Assembly (NCBI GenBank): GCA_032139905.1
Contig: JAQJDB010000002.1
Coordinates: 186,001-250,000 of the forward strand
DNA length: 64,000 nt
Source of the DNA: Nitrospira sp. MA-1
GTDB lineage: Bacteria; Nitrospirota; Nitrospiria; Nitrospirales; UBA8639
Reading direction: 5' to 3'
Position numbers and translations under genes: made by a program. This document shows, piece after piece, positions 9,770-18,759 of the stretch (positions within the stretch are counted from its first letter, which is position 1; the number at the start of each line of letters is the position of its first letter). Under the pieces are notes generated by a model. It was not told where the DNA came from and made no database searches. It saw only the letters and a list, made by a program, of their open reading frames with translations.

Positions 9770-11614
9770 ATGTGCGGATTGTGCGGCGTGGTGTATTCCG
9801 ATCCTAAGAGGCCGGTCGATCGGGATATGCTTCATCATATGACAAACATGATGTCCCATCGTGGACCGGATGGGGCTGGGTACTTTGTTGACCCGGGTAT
9901 CGGTCTCGGCTTCCGTCGACTGAGCATCATAGACTTGGAAACCGGCGATCAGCCCATTTCCAACGAGGATAACTCTGTCACCGGTGTATGTAATGGAGAA
10001 ATCTACAACTACAAGGAATTGCGTCAAGATCTAGAGGCTGCAGATCATCGTTTCAGGACACATTCGGATGCCGAAGTCCTTGTCCATTTATACGAGGATT
10101 ATGGGGTGCGTTGTGTGGATTTTCTGAGAGGTATGTTCGGCTTCGCTATCTGGGATTCCCGTCAGCGTCGTCTCATGTTGGCCCGAGATCGGTTCGGTAT
10201 CAAACCCCTCAGCTATGCCATCAAACCCGGTGCTCTGTTTTTTGGATCGGAGTTGAAGTCCATCCTTGCAAGCGGGTGTATTGACCGTCAGGTTGATGCC
10301 GGTGCTATGAAGGAGTTGTTTGCGGTCGGATTTGTTCAAGCGCCGAAGACCCTCTTGTGTTCAATACGGCGGCTCCCACCCGCGCATTATCTTCTCCATG
10401 AAAACGAGAAGATCACGTTCCAGCGTTATTGGGATCACTCCTTTCCATCAAGGGGTGAGGATGGCTTTCAACGAAGCGCTCAGGAATGGGCCGAGACGGT
10501 ACGAGATAAACTTGAAGAGTCCGTCCGCCTCCACCTCCGAAGCGATGTGCCATTAGTTTGTTATTTGAGCAGTGGAATCGATTCAAGTGCTATGGCGGGA
10601 TTGATGAGCCGAGAAATCTCGGATCCTATCCACACTTTTTCTGCGGCGTTTGAAGATCCGTTGTTTGATGAGATAGGTCCGAAAAGGATTTTCACAGATT
10701 TCTCGGGCTACAATCTTCGCCATCACATCACAACCTGCAGAACCGCCGATTTTGATCTGTTGCCGGAAATGATTTGGCATCGCGAAGATCCCAATATCTC
10801 ATCTGAGGGCATCCCCCATATGTTGCTCGCCAGAATGGCGGCTCAGCAGGTGAAAGTCGTCTTGACCGGTGAGGGCTCGGATGAACCATTCCTCAATCTT
10901 CCACTCAGTGTGCGTCAACTCATCGCAAACATCCCGTTCCTGAGGAAAAAATATTCTCGATCAAGTCGGGTATTCGCCGCCCACGCCACGATGGACCTGT
11001 CTCGATACACCCAAATAATCGATAATGCCTCCCACCGAAGTTACGATGATCTTTTTTCCTATCACCTTAGCAACATCCATAGTTCTTTCAACGATTCAGA
11101 ACCGCATTTCTTTCTTCCGAAGGATTTTGAAGGAAGGAATCGTTTTGCTCAATTACAGTATTTGGATATTAATGTGCGCCTTTCGGACTTCATTACAAGA
11201 ACCCTGGATGCTGCCTCCATGGCTTATGGCCTGGAGGCACGCGTGCCATTCCTCGATCATGAATTTGTCGAATTATGCAGCCAGATTCCATCCGACGTGA
11301 AAATGCGAGGGCTTCAGGAAAAGCATATTCTTCGACGGGCCCTGGAAGGTGTTTTGCCCGCGGAAATTCTGAAAAGAAGGAAGAGGGGGCTTTCCGCCCC
11401 ATTCTGGCCATGGCAGGGTCTTTTGCCGGAATTTGTCGCAGACGCTCTGTCCGAAAGCAGGCTCCACACCAAAGGGTATTTCAATCCTCATTCTGTTCGA
11501 CACATGCTTCAGCAACATCAAAACGGCAAGGCGAATTTTGGAAGAGAATTAATCGGGGTCCTCAATATTCAATTATGGGATGACCTATTTGTCCAAGGGT
11601 GCCGTCCGTCGTGA
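9770..11614 (+). CDS. asnB: asparagine synthase (glutamine-hydrolysing) family amidotransferase
   Basis: 614 residues, the family's usual length. The N-terminus MCGLCG gives the nucleophile Cys2 of the class II glutaminase; SHRGPDGAG, GFRRLSIIDL and NGEIYNYKEL (near 75) complete that domain. The synthetase domain has the pyrophosphate loop YLSSGIDSSA near 267, LTGEGSDE and ARVPFLDHEF. It amidates a carboxylate via an acyl-adenylate using glutamine nitrogen. In polysaccharide loci such enzymes often amidate an unusual acid rather than aspartate, so the symbol marks the family, not the substrate. Its end overlaps the next ligase by 16 nt. Confidence 0.92.
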   Translation: MCGLCGVVYSDPKRPVDRDMLHHMTNMMSHRGPDGAGYFVDPGIGLGFRRLSIIDLETGDQPISNEDNSVTGVCNGEIYNYKELRQDLEAADHRFRTHSDAEVLVHLYEDYGVRCVDFLRGMFGFAIWDSRQRRLMLARDRFGIKPLSYAIKPGALFFGSELKSILASGCIDRQVDAGAMKELFAVGFVQAPKTLLCSIRRLPPAHYLLHENEKITFQRYWDHSFPSRGEDGFQRSAQEWAETVRDKLEESVRLHLRSDVPLVCYLSSGIDSSAMAGLMSREISDPIHTFSAAFEDPLFDEIGPKRIFTDFSGYNLRHHITTCRTADFDLLPEMIWHREDPNISSEGIPHMLLARMAAQQVKVVLTGEGSDEPFLNLPLSVRQLIANIPFLRKKYSRSSRVFAAHATMDLSRYTQIIDNASHRSYDDLFSYHLSNIHSSFNDSEPHFFLPKDFEGRNRFAQLQYLDINVRLSDFITRTLDAASMAYGLEARVPFLDHEFVELCSQIPSDVKMRGLQEKHILRRALEGVLPAEILKRRKRGLSAPFWPWQGLLPEFVADALSESRLHTKGYFNPHSVRHMLQQHQNGKANFGRELIGVLNIQLWDDLFVQGCRPS

Positions 11615-12975
11615 GATGCACGAATGTGTTGGCCTCCAATCCTGTGTCCACGCTCTATTCCATGCTTCGCCATCCGCATGTCGGACGGGAGCAGCTTGTG
11701 GCCTTTCAAAACGAGCGAGTTTGCCGGTTGGTCGCACATGCCTATCGCCATGTGCCCTATTACCGTGGGCTCTTTGATCGACATGGACTGAAACCCCAGG
11801 ATATCCGAACGGTCGAGGATTTGGGGGCCGTGCCCATCACCTCCAGAAGTGATTTGCAAGGCTTGCCGGTCGATGAAATCATCGCTCGGAATGTGGACCC
11901 GAGGTCTTTGATCACCCGCGCCTCCAGCGGGTCCTCCGGGCGACCATTTATTGTGCGTCGCACTTGGCTGGAGGAACGCCTTCATGGTGCCTTTCGGTGG
12001 CGTGCGCTCCAGGCGTTGGGCCTCCGTGCGAGCGACAAGATGTGTTATGTGATGGGGAACTGGAATATCCAACGACAGGACCAGCTTGCCAAGCGTATCC
12101 TGGACACCCTCAGGATGGCCCGGCGAAAGGTCATTGATGCCCTGCAGCCACCGGAGGACATTGTCCAGGCTCTGCAGAAGTTCAAACCTACGGTCGTGGG
12201 GGGGTATCCCGGCGTGTTGGCCAGGATCGCGCAGACTGTGAATTGCGACGTACTACGGTCCCTTCGGCTCCACTTTGTAAATCCCGGTGGAGAAGTCCTG
12301 ACGCCACTCATGCGCCAACAGATTCAGGACGGGTTTTCCGCGCCAGTCTATGAAACGTATGGAAGTATCGAATTTTACCTTCTGGCCTGGGAATGCCCAA
12401 AAACTGGGGAATATCACTCATGTGACGATGGCTTAATTATCGAAGTGCTGCGGGATGGGACTCCGGCGAATGAAGGAGAGAGGGGAGAGCTTGTTGGAAC
12501 CGACTTGCATTCGTTTGCGATGCCGCTGATCCGATACCAGCTTGGCGATGTCGTCACAAAGGGAAGCCAAACCTGTCGATGTGGACAACCGTTTTCGACG
12601 ATTCGATCGATCCAGGGACGTATGATCGATTACTTCGTGCTTCCCGGCGACAGGGTTGTCCATCCCTATGAGTTGGGGGTCAGAAAGGTCCCCTGGATTC
12701 GAGAGTTTCAGGTGACCCAGGAACGCATGGAGTTCATCGTGATGAAAGTCGTCCCATTTCATACACCCTCCGCCGAGGAGATGGCAGCGTTGGTTCAACC
12801 GGTGATTGCGTTGCTGGGATCCGACGTGCAGTTCCAGGTAGTGTTGGTGGACACAATCCCGAGGGAGGCAAGCGGGAAATTTCGAGTATATCGTTCCCAT
12901 ATTCGATCGGCTTATGACGCATTTGCGTGGACGGATCAAAAAATAGTTCCTCCTGGAGTCCATGACGACTCCTAA
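11599..12975 (+). CDS. PaaK/CapK-family adenylate-forming ligase, copy C
   Basis: Third ligase of the cluster, 458 residues from a GTG start inside the end of asnB. Seen: RASSGSSGRPF near 109, ETYGSIEFYLLAWECP near 252, MPLIRYQLGDV near 312, CRCGQPFSTI near 326 and the lid motif EASGKFRVYRS near 424, which holds the expected catalytic lysine more clearly than copies A and B. The overlap with asnB implies coupled expression and perhaps sequential action (activation, amidation). The acid substrate is unknown. Confidence 0.86.
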   Translation: MPSVVRCTNVLASNPVSTLYSMLRHPHVGREQLVAFQNERVCRLVAHAYRHVPYYRGLFDRHGLKPQDIRTVEDLGAVPITSRSDLQGLPVDEIIARNVDPRSLITRASSGSSGRPFIVRRTWLEERLHGAFRWRALQALGLRASDKMCYVMGNWNIQRQDQLAKRILDTLRMARRKVIDALQPPEDIVQALQKFKPTVVGGYPGVLARIAQTVNCDVLRSLRLHFVNPGGEVLTPLMRQQIQDGFSAPVYETYGSIEFYLLAWECPKTGEYHSCDDGLIIEVLRDGTPANEGERGELVGTDLHSFAMPLIRYQLGDVVTKGSQTCRCGQPFSTIRSIQGRMIDYFVLPGDRVVHPYELGVRKVPWIREFQVTQERMEFIVMKVVPFHTPSAEEMAALVQPVIALLGSDVQFQVVLVDTIPREASGKFRVYRSHIRSAYDAFAWTDQKIVPPGVHDDS

Positions 12976-13020
12976 TTCTTATGCCGATAGTGCGGTGGAT
13001 AAGGAGCACAAGGTGACTTT

Positions 13021-13327
13021 TGCTTGCACCCTATCATGAAATTTTCAAGAAACGCGGATATCTCAATCATCAAGGGATGACGATGTCTCCACAGGCAACG
13101 TATTGAAGAGCCTGGTCATGATGTCCGCATAAACCGCCATGAAGGACAGAGGGGTTGTCTGCGAGGCCTCATCGGGTGATGATTACGTGAGGATCTTTTT
13201 CGATCGAGCGGCGACTCTCATTCATATCGAAACGTCCGAGGTGTTTGTTGATCTTTGTGAACGTTTCAGTCTTGCTGTGTTGCAACATCTCGATGAGAAC
13301 GAACGGTTCATTTTGGAGCCGTATTGA
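13021..13327 (+). pseudogene. remnant of a methyltransferase, decayed copy of the gene at 14865
   Basis: Translation in three pieces follows the intact methyltransferase downstream: YHEIFKKRGYLNHQGMT (13032 onward) against YRAIFKKRGHLYHQAMT; then, after stops and a frame change, a piece at 13139-13327 with FFDRAATLIHIETSEVF against FVDRTTTLCHIETSEVF; then LQHLDENERFILEPY against LHHVDEKNRFFSEAY. The middle of the gene is missing. It cannot make a working enzyme. Confidence 0.8.
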
Positions 13328-13555
13328 GTGTCAGGAAGCGGAGACACCTTAACGATTACGGAGGAAATGGGATGCTCCGTTCGTCCATCGGTCACCAATA
13401 ACCGAGATGCCCTCCACGTATTATGGTTGAAAATCCAAACAAATGCACCGGCCATCATTTTCGGTTTATAGAACAGGAACGAACTATTCGCCGGTGAGGC
13501 CGCCTTTGTTTGCTCGAGGTTGGTCATCTGAGTAATTAGTCTCCGGGAGTTGGAA

Positions 13556-14861
13556 ATGGGCATGGCTAACCAAAGTTTTCCCCGCTTCAATGACTGGGCG
13601 TGGTGGCTCTATGAGCATGCTCCCGCCGGCTTGGACGTGGTAGCCAAGAGATTTGCCCCATGGGTCTTGCCATGGTTTGCGCTTCGCGTACCTGTCGCTA
13701 GTCTGCGAGGGCCAACCAGGCATTCCAAGCGATTGGGAATTATCGTATTGGCTGGGCTTCACCCCTGGGCCGATTACCGGCCGCGTCGCTTCTTTGCATG
13801 TGCGCCTCGTCGAGAGGTCGTTGGAGCCGTGCCTGTGTGGGCCCTTCCTTCGTTCCTAAAACGTTTGGCTGTTGATGCGGACCTTATTGTCGCGCGCGTC
13901 GATCGTGTCTCTGCCGCCTCATTTTTGAAGACGGTTACCTTGTGGTTCCAGAAAGCATCGGCTGCCGACTTTTGCTGCCGGTCGATTTTGACAAGCTTGC
14001 ACAGGCCAGCCTCAGCATAAAAGAAGATTTGGGTACCCTCCGGCGTGAGGGTTTCACGATGGGGGTCTCACATAGGGAGGCAGACTGCGAGGCGTTTTAC
14101 TCCTCGATGTATTTTCCCTTCGTCCAGAAGCGGCACGGAGAGTTCGCCGTGATCCATAACGTGCATCAGCTCCGTCGAAAGTTTCGTCGTGGGGGACTTA
14201 TCTGGCTGCGGCTGGGTGACACCATCGCATTGCCGGGGCGCTGTTTGAGCGGGAGGGTGACGTTTTCCGTGGAGTGGCTTTGGGCACAGATGGGGGGGAC
14301 CTCTCGCTGATGAAGCAGGGTGCCCTTGCGGCACTCTACATTTTCGAAATCAAGTGCGCCCGAGAGGGTAGATGTGCAAGCATTGACTTCGGTGGCACCC
14401 CGCCGATTCTCAATGACGGACTTCTTCGCTTCAAGAGGAAGTGGGGAGTCCAGCTCATGGATGAATACCAGACTCCCTATGACTACCTGGTCCGGTGGGA
14501 GCGACCGAATGAGCAGGTCCTCGACTTCCTTGCTGACGCGCCGTTGATTTTCAGAAACCACGGTCACCTGGCGGGGCCGTCCGCCATCAGACTCAATGAC
14601 GTAGCCCACGCAGACCAAGCGTCCATGAGGCATCGCTCGTTGTGGATGGCAGGCCCGCAACGACTCTTTGTGGCGGTGCCAACCGGATATGGTTCACAGG
14701 AGGTGGGTGCGTTTTCTGGACAGGAGAAGGGCGGGATACCTCATGTTGGTGGGATGGAATTCTGCAATTTTGAACGGATTCTTCCGAGGTTAGGCGTGAA
14801 TCAGCTGACATCGTCACAATCGCATTGGAATTGCGAGGCGGGCAAAAAGAATACGAGGTGA
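13556..14861 (+). pseudogene. frameshifted GNAT/FemAB-like acyltransferase, paralogue of the gene at 8367
   Basis: The coding sequence is spread over three frames. The N-terminal part (13556 to about 13935, RVPVASLRGPTRHSK, ADLIVARVDRVSA) passes into another frame (about 13940-14250, SIKEDLGTLRREGF, FYSSMYFPFVQKRHG), then into a third (about 14230-14861, ILNDGLLRFKRKWGVQL). Each piece matches the same region of the intact paralogue (REDMRLVRKHKLQ, FYDSMYVPFSRDRHG, LHDGLLRYKRKWGNAL). No in-frame stops lie inside the pieces, so the two shifts are either recent mutations or sequencing errors. Confidence 0.82.
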
Positions 14862-14864
14862 TTG

Positions 14865-15611
14865 ATGTTTTCGGAATATCGCGCAATTTTCAAGAAACGA
14901 GGCCATCTATATCATCAAGCAATGACCTTGTATCCGAGCGCTCGTGCAAAAGAATTCATTCATATCGTACGTATGGCCGACATGAAAGACGGAGATATCG
15001 TTTGTGATATTCCTTCCGGCGGGGGGTACTTAAGGAACTTCGTGGATCGGACTACGACTCTTTGCCATATCGAAACCTCAGAGGTGTTTGCTGCTCTCGG
15101 CAGAGCGAATGGTGTGCCCCAAGTGTTGCTTTCAACTCTGGAGGATATTCCTATCGAGACCGGGGCGGTGGATAAAATTATCAGCCTCGCGGCATTGCAC
15201 CATGTCGATGAAAAGAACCGGTTCTTCTCAGAGGCCTATCGAATGCTAAGAAAGGGAGGGACGCTTACCATTGCTGACGTGCAAGTGGGGTCGGCCGTTT
15301 CCGAATTTTTGGACGGTTTTGTCAACGAACACAATACAATGGGACACAAAGGGACATATATCTCCCCCGAAACTCAAGATGAGATCGAAGGATGGGGATT
15401 TACTGTGAGGGAGTCTTCGTTGATCCCTTTTCACTGGGAATTTGATTCTCCCCAGGCCATGGGACGATTTTCTCAACTGTTGTTCGGGATCGATAAAGCA
15501 GACTCTGCCCAGATCCTAGAGGGTATCCGAAAGCATTTGGGCTATGATCTCGACAGCACTGCGTGTCGCATGAATTGGGAGCTGTTATTCCTCAATGCAA
15601 AAAAACCCTAG
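14865..15611 (+). CDS. class I SAM-dependent methyltransferase
   Basis: 248 residues with motif I CDIPSGGGYL near residue 47, the adjacent acidic IETSEVF, IPIETGAVDKIISLAALHHV (motifs III-IV) and EAYRMLRKGGTLTIADV (motif V). Typical Methyltransf_11 layout; O- or N-methylation of a small molecule or sugar is likely but the acceptor is unknown. TTG 14862 just before ATG 14865 is also possible. It begins at the very end of the broken acyltransferase, so the original operon was tightly packed. A decayed twin lies at 13021-13327. Confidence 0.83.
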   Translation: MFSEYRAIFKKRGHLYHQAMTLYPSARAKEFIHIVRMADMKDGDIVCDIPSGGGYLRNFVDRTTTLCHIETSEVFAALGRANGVPQVLLSTLEDIPIETGAVDKIISLAALHHVDEKNRFFSEAYRMLRKGGTLTIADVQVGSAVSEFLDGFVNEHNTMGHKGTYISPETQDEIEGWGFTVRESSLIPFHWEFDSPQAMGRFSQLLFGIDKADSAQILEGIRKHLGYDLDSTACRMNWELLFLNAKKP

Positions 15612-15879
15612 ACAGCAATCGTGTCCAGCGATTGAGGTACCTGGTAAACAGGCAATAGCTCGGTTAGTGGATGCTGCGAACGAATGAAAAGATCCTTTAA
15701 ACCAAAGTCTGATCATTGATGATTCATTTGAACATGAAGTTTGGAATTTATCCTATAAGCCGCTGGCAAGAAACGCCCAAACGGTTTTTGCGTGAGCAAG
15801 GATTCAGCACCTATCAAGATATCCCGCATGCCATCACGCCGGCCACTTCATGGTTGTTCGAGTATTGAAGTTTTGAATG

Positions 15880-17142
15880 GGATTCTCGATGGCATCTTTC
15901 CTCAAGGGAAGTGACTGCGTCGATGTGCATCGAGAGATGAGGGATGACAACCAACTTGTCTGCACGGTCGCTCGAAGCTCCGAAGTTATGGGGTAGGTCG
16001 TCGTTGATTCCACCGTATGTGGCATCTCGCGAGAGGGGCTTCGCATGTCACCCAATGTGACCGAAGCAGAAGTGCGTGGTCTAGCCCTTACGATGACCCT
16101 CAAGGGCGGCTTCTTAAGACAACTACAAGGTGGCACGAAGGCAGGCGTGCGTTTGAACCCTGAGGCCCAGCTCGCAGAACGCCGGCAGCACTTGGAAGCG
16201 TTTGGGCGATTGTTCCGCTTCAAATTAACCGCATCTTTATTCTTGGCTCTGCTATGGGTACAAATGACACAGACATCCGCGCGATGCTCAATGCGGTTGG
16301 TGTGAAGCTTAAGTTGACGAAGTTACGCGATACGCAATAGGGGCATTATACGGCGGCGATTGTGTTCATCAGTGCCTAATGGGTAATCCAGCATTTCGAT
16401 TTGACGCTTTCTCGTTGTATGGTAGCCATTGAAGGATTCAGTAAGGTGGGGAGCGCGTTGGTCACCCTTTTGGACGAAGCAAATGCCAAAGTGGTGGCAA
16501 TCTCTACAGAGAGGGGAGCGATTACAAATCCGCATGGTCTGAATGTGAGACAGCTCAACCAACTCGCTGCTCAGTATGGTAGCCATTTGATGGATTTTTA
16601 TACAGATGCCGAGGGAATTTGTTGCGCTGACTTGTTTGAGTTGACCTTCGATCTGCTGTGTCCTTGTGCGACCCATCCCAGTCTTCATGCTGACGATGCT
16701 TCTCGTGTACCCGCGCGTCTTATCTGTCCAGGAGCCAATGAACCAGTAACGGCGGAAGCCGAGAAAATTCTGTTTGAACTGGGACTCATGGACCTTCCCG
16801 GTTTCGTGACTAACTGTGGCGGGATGCCCGGGAGTACGATGGCTTTGCGTCGATGAGCAGATAGCAGATCATGTCGGTTATGGAGCTTCATTTCGGCGAT
16901 CGCGTTGCGTGCCTAGTAAGGGAGGCGATGCACCGGCAGGTATCATCGCGCGAGATTGCCGAACAGTTCGCACGACAACGCTTTGGGGAGATTCAGCGAA
17001 GCGCTGCCCCCCATCTCTAGGCAATAAGCTCGTTGCCGCTGGGGTAGAACTCTATACTCGGGGTTGGGTGCCCGGGGTCTCTTTTGGCGGTCCTGGCGCA
17101 ATCGCAATTAGCAAAGAGATGGGCATGAATGGTGGTGAATGA
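15880..17142 (+). pseudogene. decayed Glu/Leu/Phe/Val dehydrogenase-like gene
   Basis: Pieces in several frames line up in order with a Glu/Leu/Phe/Val dehydrogenase: VVDSTVCGISREGLRMSPNV, LALTMTLKGG, GGTKAGVRLNPEAQ (dimerisation domain, with the usual catalytic-lysine region disturbed), MGTNDTDIRAMLNAVG, then the NAD domain VAIEGFSKVGSALVTLLDEA (16421-16856), AISTERGAITNPHGLNV, LLCPCATHPSLHADD, CPGANEPVTAEAE, FVTNCGGMPG, and a last piece GWVPGVSFGGPGAIA. At least four frame changes and several stops make it inactive. The left limit is uncertain; 15612-15880 shows nothing else recognisable. Confidence 0.72.
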
Positions 17143-17760
17143 GACGGTGTCCCAGGTGTATATGGTTCTTCGTCGGTGGTCTGTGATATTTACAGATTTC
17201 TTGTGCGTGTCCGGCCAGGCAGAATTTTTTAACACTCCCATTATTGATATGACTTGTGGAGAAAGGTGAAAGAGATCACTCGGGCCCGGAGCGAATGGGC
17301 GTGGCATCCCTTGAAATGGTTTACGAAAAAAAAGGCAAAGTGGAGGATCAACAAGTTCATGCAGGAAATATGGATCAGGGCAAGACACCGCTTCATTCCT
17401 TGATTCTGACAATTCCAGTGGGGTGGGTTGGCTATTAATCGCCATGATCAAGCAATGACAGGCAACAAATAGCAAAGAAGCTGGCCTATCGGTCATTGTG
17501 GTTTCGGGCTACGCAGCATGGGAGGAGGAATTGTGGGAAACCTTTATCGAGCCCTGCCGGCATGGGCGGACCAAGAAAAGGTGCCACCAGAGAAATTTAT
17601 TCTTGTCGAGTCATTTTAATTCCAATGCCGGATTTTTGATGCCGTGTTAGGATTGATTCCTTCTAGGAAGGTCCTGTTTTATCGATACTGAATCAATTTA
17701 CGAATTGAAAACGGGGCAGTCGAAGCCGCCACGGTTGGCTTAGTTAAGAAAGAATCATCA
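17143..17760. other. intergenic region, probably further decayed sequence
   Basis: Only short interrupted frames are present. A stretch near 17519-17620 reads MGGGIVGNLYRALPAWADQE before a stop and has coding flavour, but no family is recognised. It leads to the start of the SGNH gene. Confidence 0.35.
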
Positions 17761-18759
17761 ATGCCAAAAAGATTGAAAAGGATTCTATTGTATGCAGGTT
17801 ATCTGCTCCTCGTGACCTTACCCCTTTTGGAAATTGGGGTCAGGTTCTGGGGGTATTCGGAGCATCATATTCATGATCCGATCTATACGTCATTTGAATC
17901 AAGCGAGGACATTCCCTACATCCATAAGCCCAATCTTCTGCAAGCCCGAGCCCGAGGGCTTGCAGTCATCAACACGGATAGCCTGGGATTGCGTTCAAAA
18001 GCCGCCGGGGCGGTCTATGGCCTCAAACAACCACCGGAATATCGCATTGCCATTGCCGGGGATTCCGTCACGTTTGGTGAGGGCATCCCCAATACTGATG
18101 GAACATTCCCAGAAGTTCTGGAACATATTATTAATCAGCAACAAAATATCCAGACCGTGAAAGTGTTTAATTTCGGAGTGTCGGCCTATAGCGTGAGAGA
18201 GATGGCCGCCCTGCTTCAACACCGGATGCTGGCCATTCAGCCGGATCTGGTTATCATGGCAATCATTCCACCAGATTTGGATCTCAAGCGGACCCCCATT
18301 ATTGATGCAGCTGGGTATCTGGTTGGACAGAATGTCGCTATGCTTCTGGATTCTCGGGTCGGAGAGGTTTTGAGAGGAATTCGCCTTTTGTATGTCCTAA
18401 GGGATATCGGCTCACGCTGGATTTCTCCACCTCAATACATTGACCCACTGCTTTCACATGGGAAGATTCCCGACTCTTATCGGTACATTCAGCAATTCAA
18501 GGAGACAGCGGATCAATACGGACTTCCCTACCTGATCGTGCTCCTTCCCAGAATGGAGGAAAATGCCTGGGGTATTCTTTCTGACAGACTGACACAAGAC
18601 ACGATCAAGCATCTTGATTTGTCATACTTACGTAAAGAATTTACTATGAACAAATATATGGCAAGCCGGTTTGACCTGCATCCTTCCCCTGCGGTTCATC
18701 GTCGAATCGGGGAAGAATTAGCGGTGTATGTGGAACACCAACCAGAGTTCCCCCAGTGA
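17761..18759 (+). CDS. SGNH/GDSL-type hydrolase, membrane-anchored
   Basis: 332 residues. Residues ~7-25 form a signal-anchor (LLYAGYLLLVTLPLLEIGV). Block I GDSVTFGEG near residue 100 holds the catalytic Ser, block II is NFGVSAYSV near 137, and block V DLHPSPAVH near 304 holds the Asp and His. The block III Asn is not obvious (IIPPDLDL). Such periplasm-facing proteins act as acetyl-esterases or O-acetyltransferases on exopolysaccharides, which fits the neighbouring flippase. Its TGA overlaps the GTG of the flippase by 3 bases. Confidence 0.75.
   Translation: MPKRLKRILLYAGYLLLVTLPLLEIGVRFWGYSEHHIHDPIYTSFESSEDIPYIHKPNLLQARARGLAVINTDSLGLRSKAAGAVYGLKQPPEYRIAIAGDSVTFGEGIPNTDGTFPEVLEHIINQQQNIQTVKVFNFGVSAYSVREMAALLQHRMLAIQPDLVIMAIIPPDLDLKRTPIIDAAGYLVGQNVAMLLDSRVGEVLRGIRLLYVLRDIGSRWISPPQYIDPLLSHGKIPDSYRYIQQFKETADQYGLPYLIVLLPRMEENAWGILSDRLTQDTIKHLDLSYLRKEFTMNKYMASRFDLHPSPAVHRRIGEELAVYVEHQPEFPQ

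Noticed and set aside
9770-11614. asnB as a housekeeping asparagine synthase
   Set aside because: The family call stands, but the overlap with a ligase and the locus context argue against simple asparagine supply.
11569-12072. 167-residue minus-strand frame
   Set aside because: Antisense shadow of ligase copy C, without family features.
12433-12963. 176-residue minus-strand frame
   Set aside because: Also antisense to ligase copy C; the plus-strand gene has clear motifs throughout.
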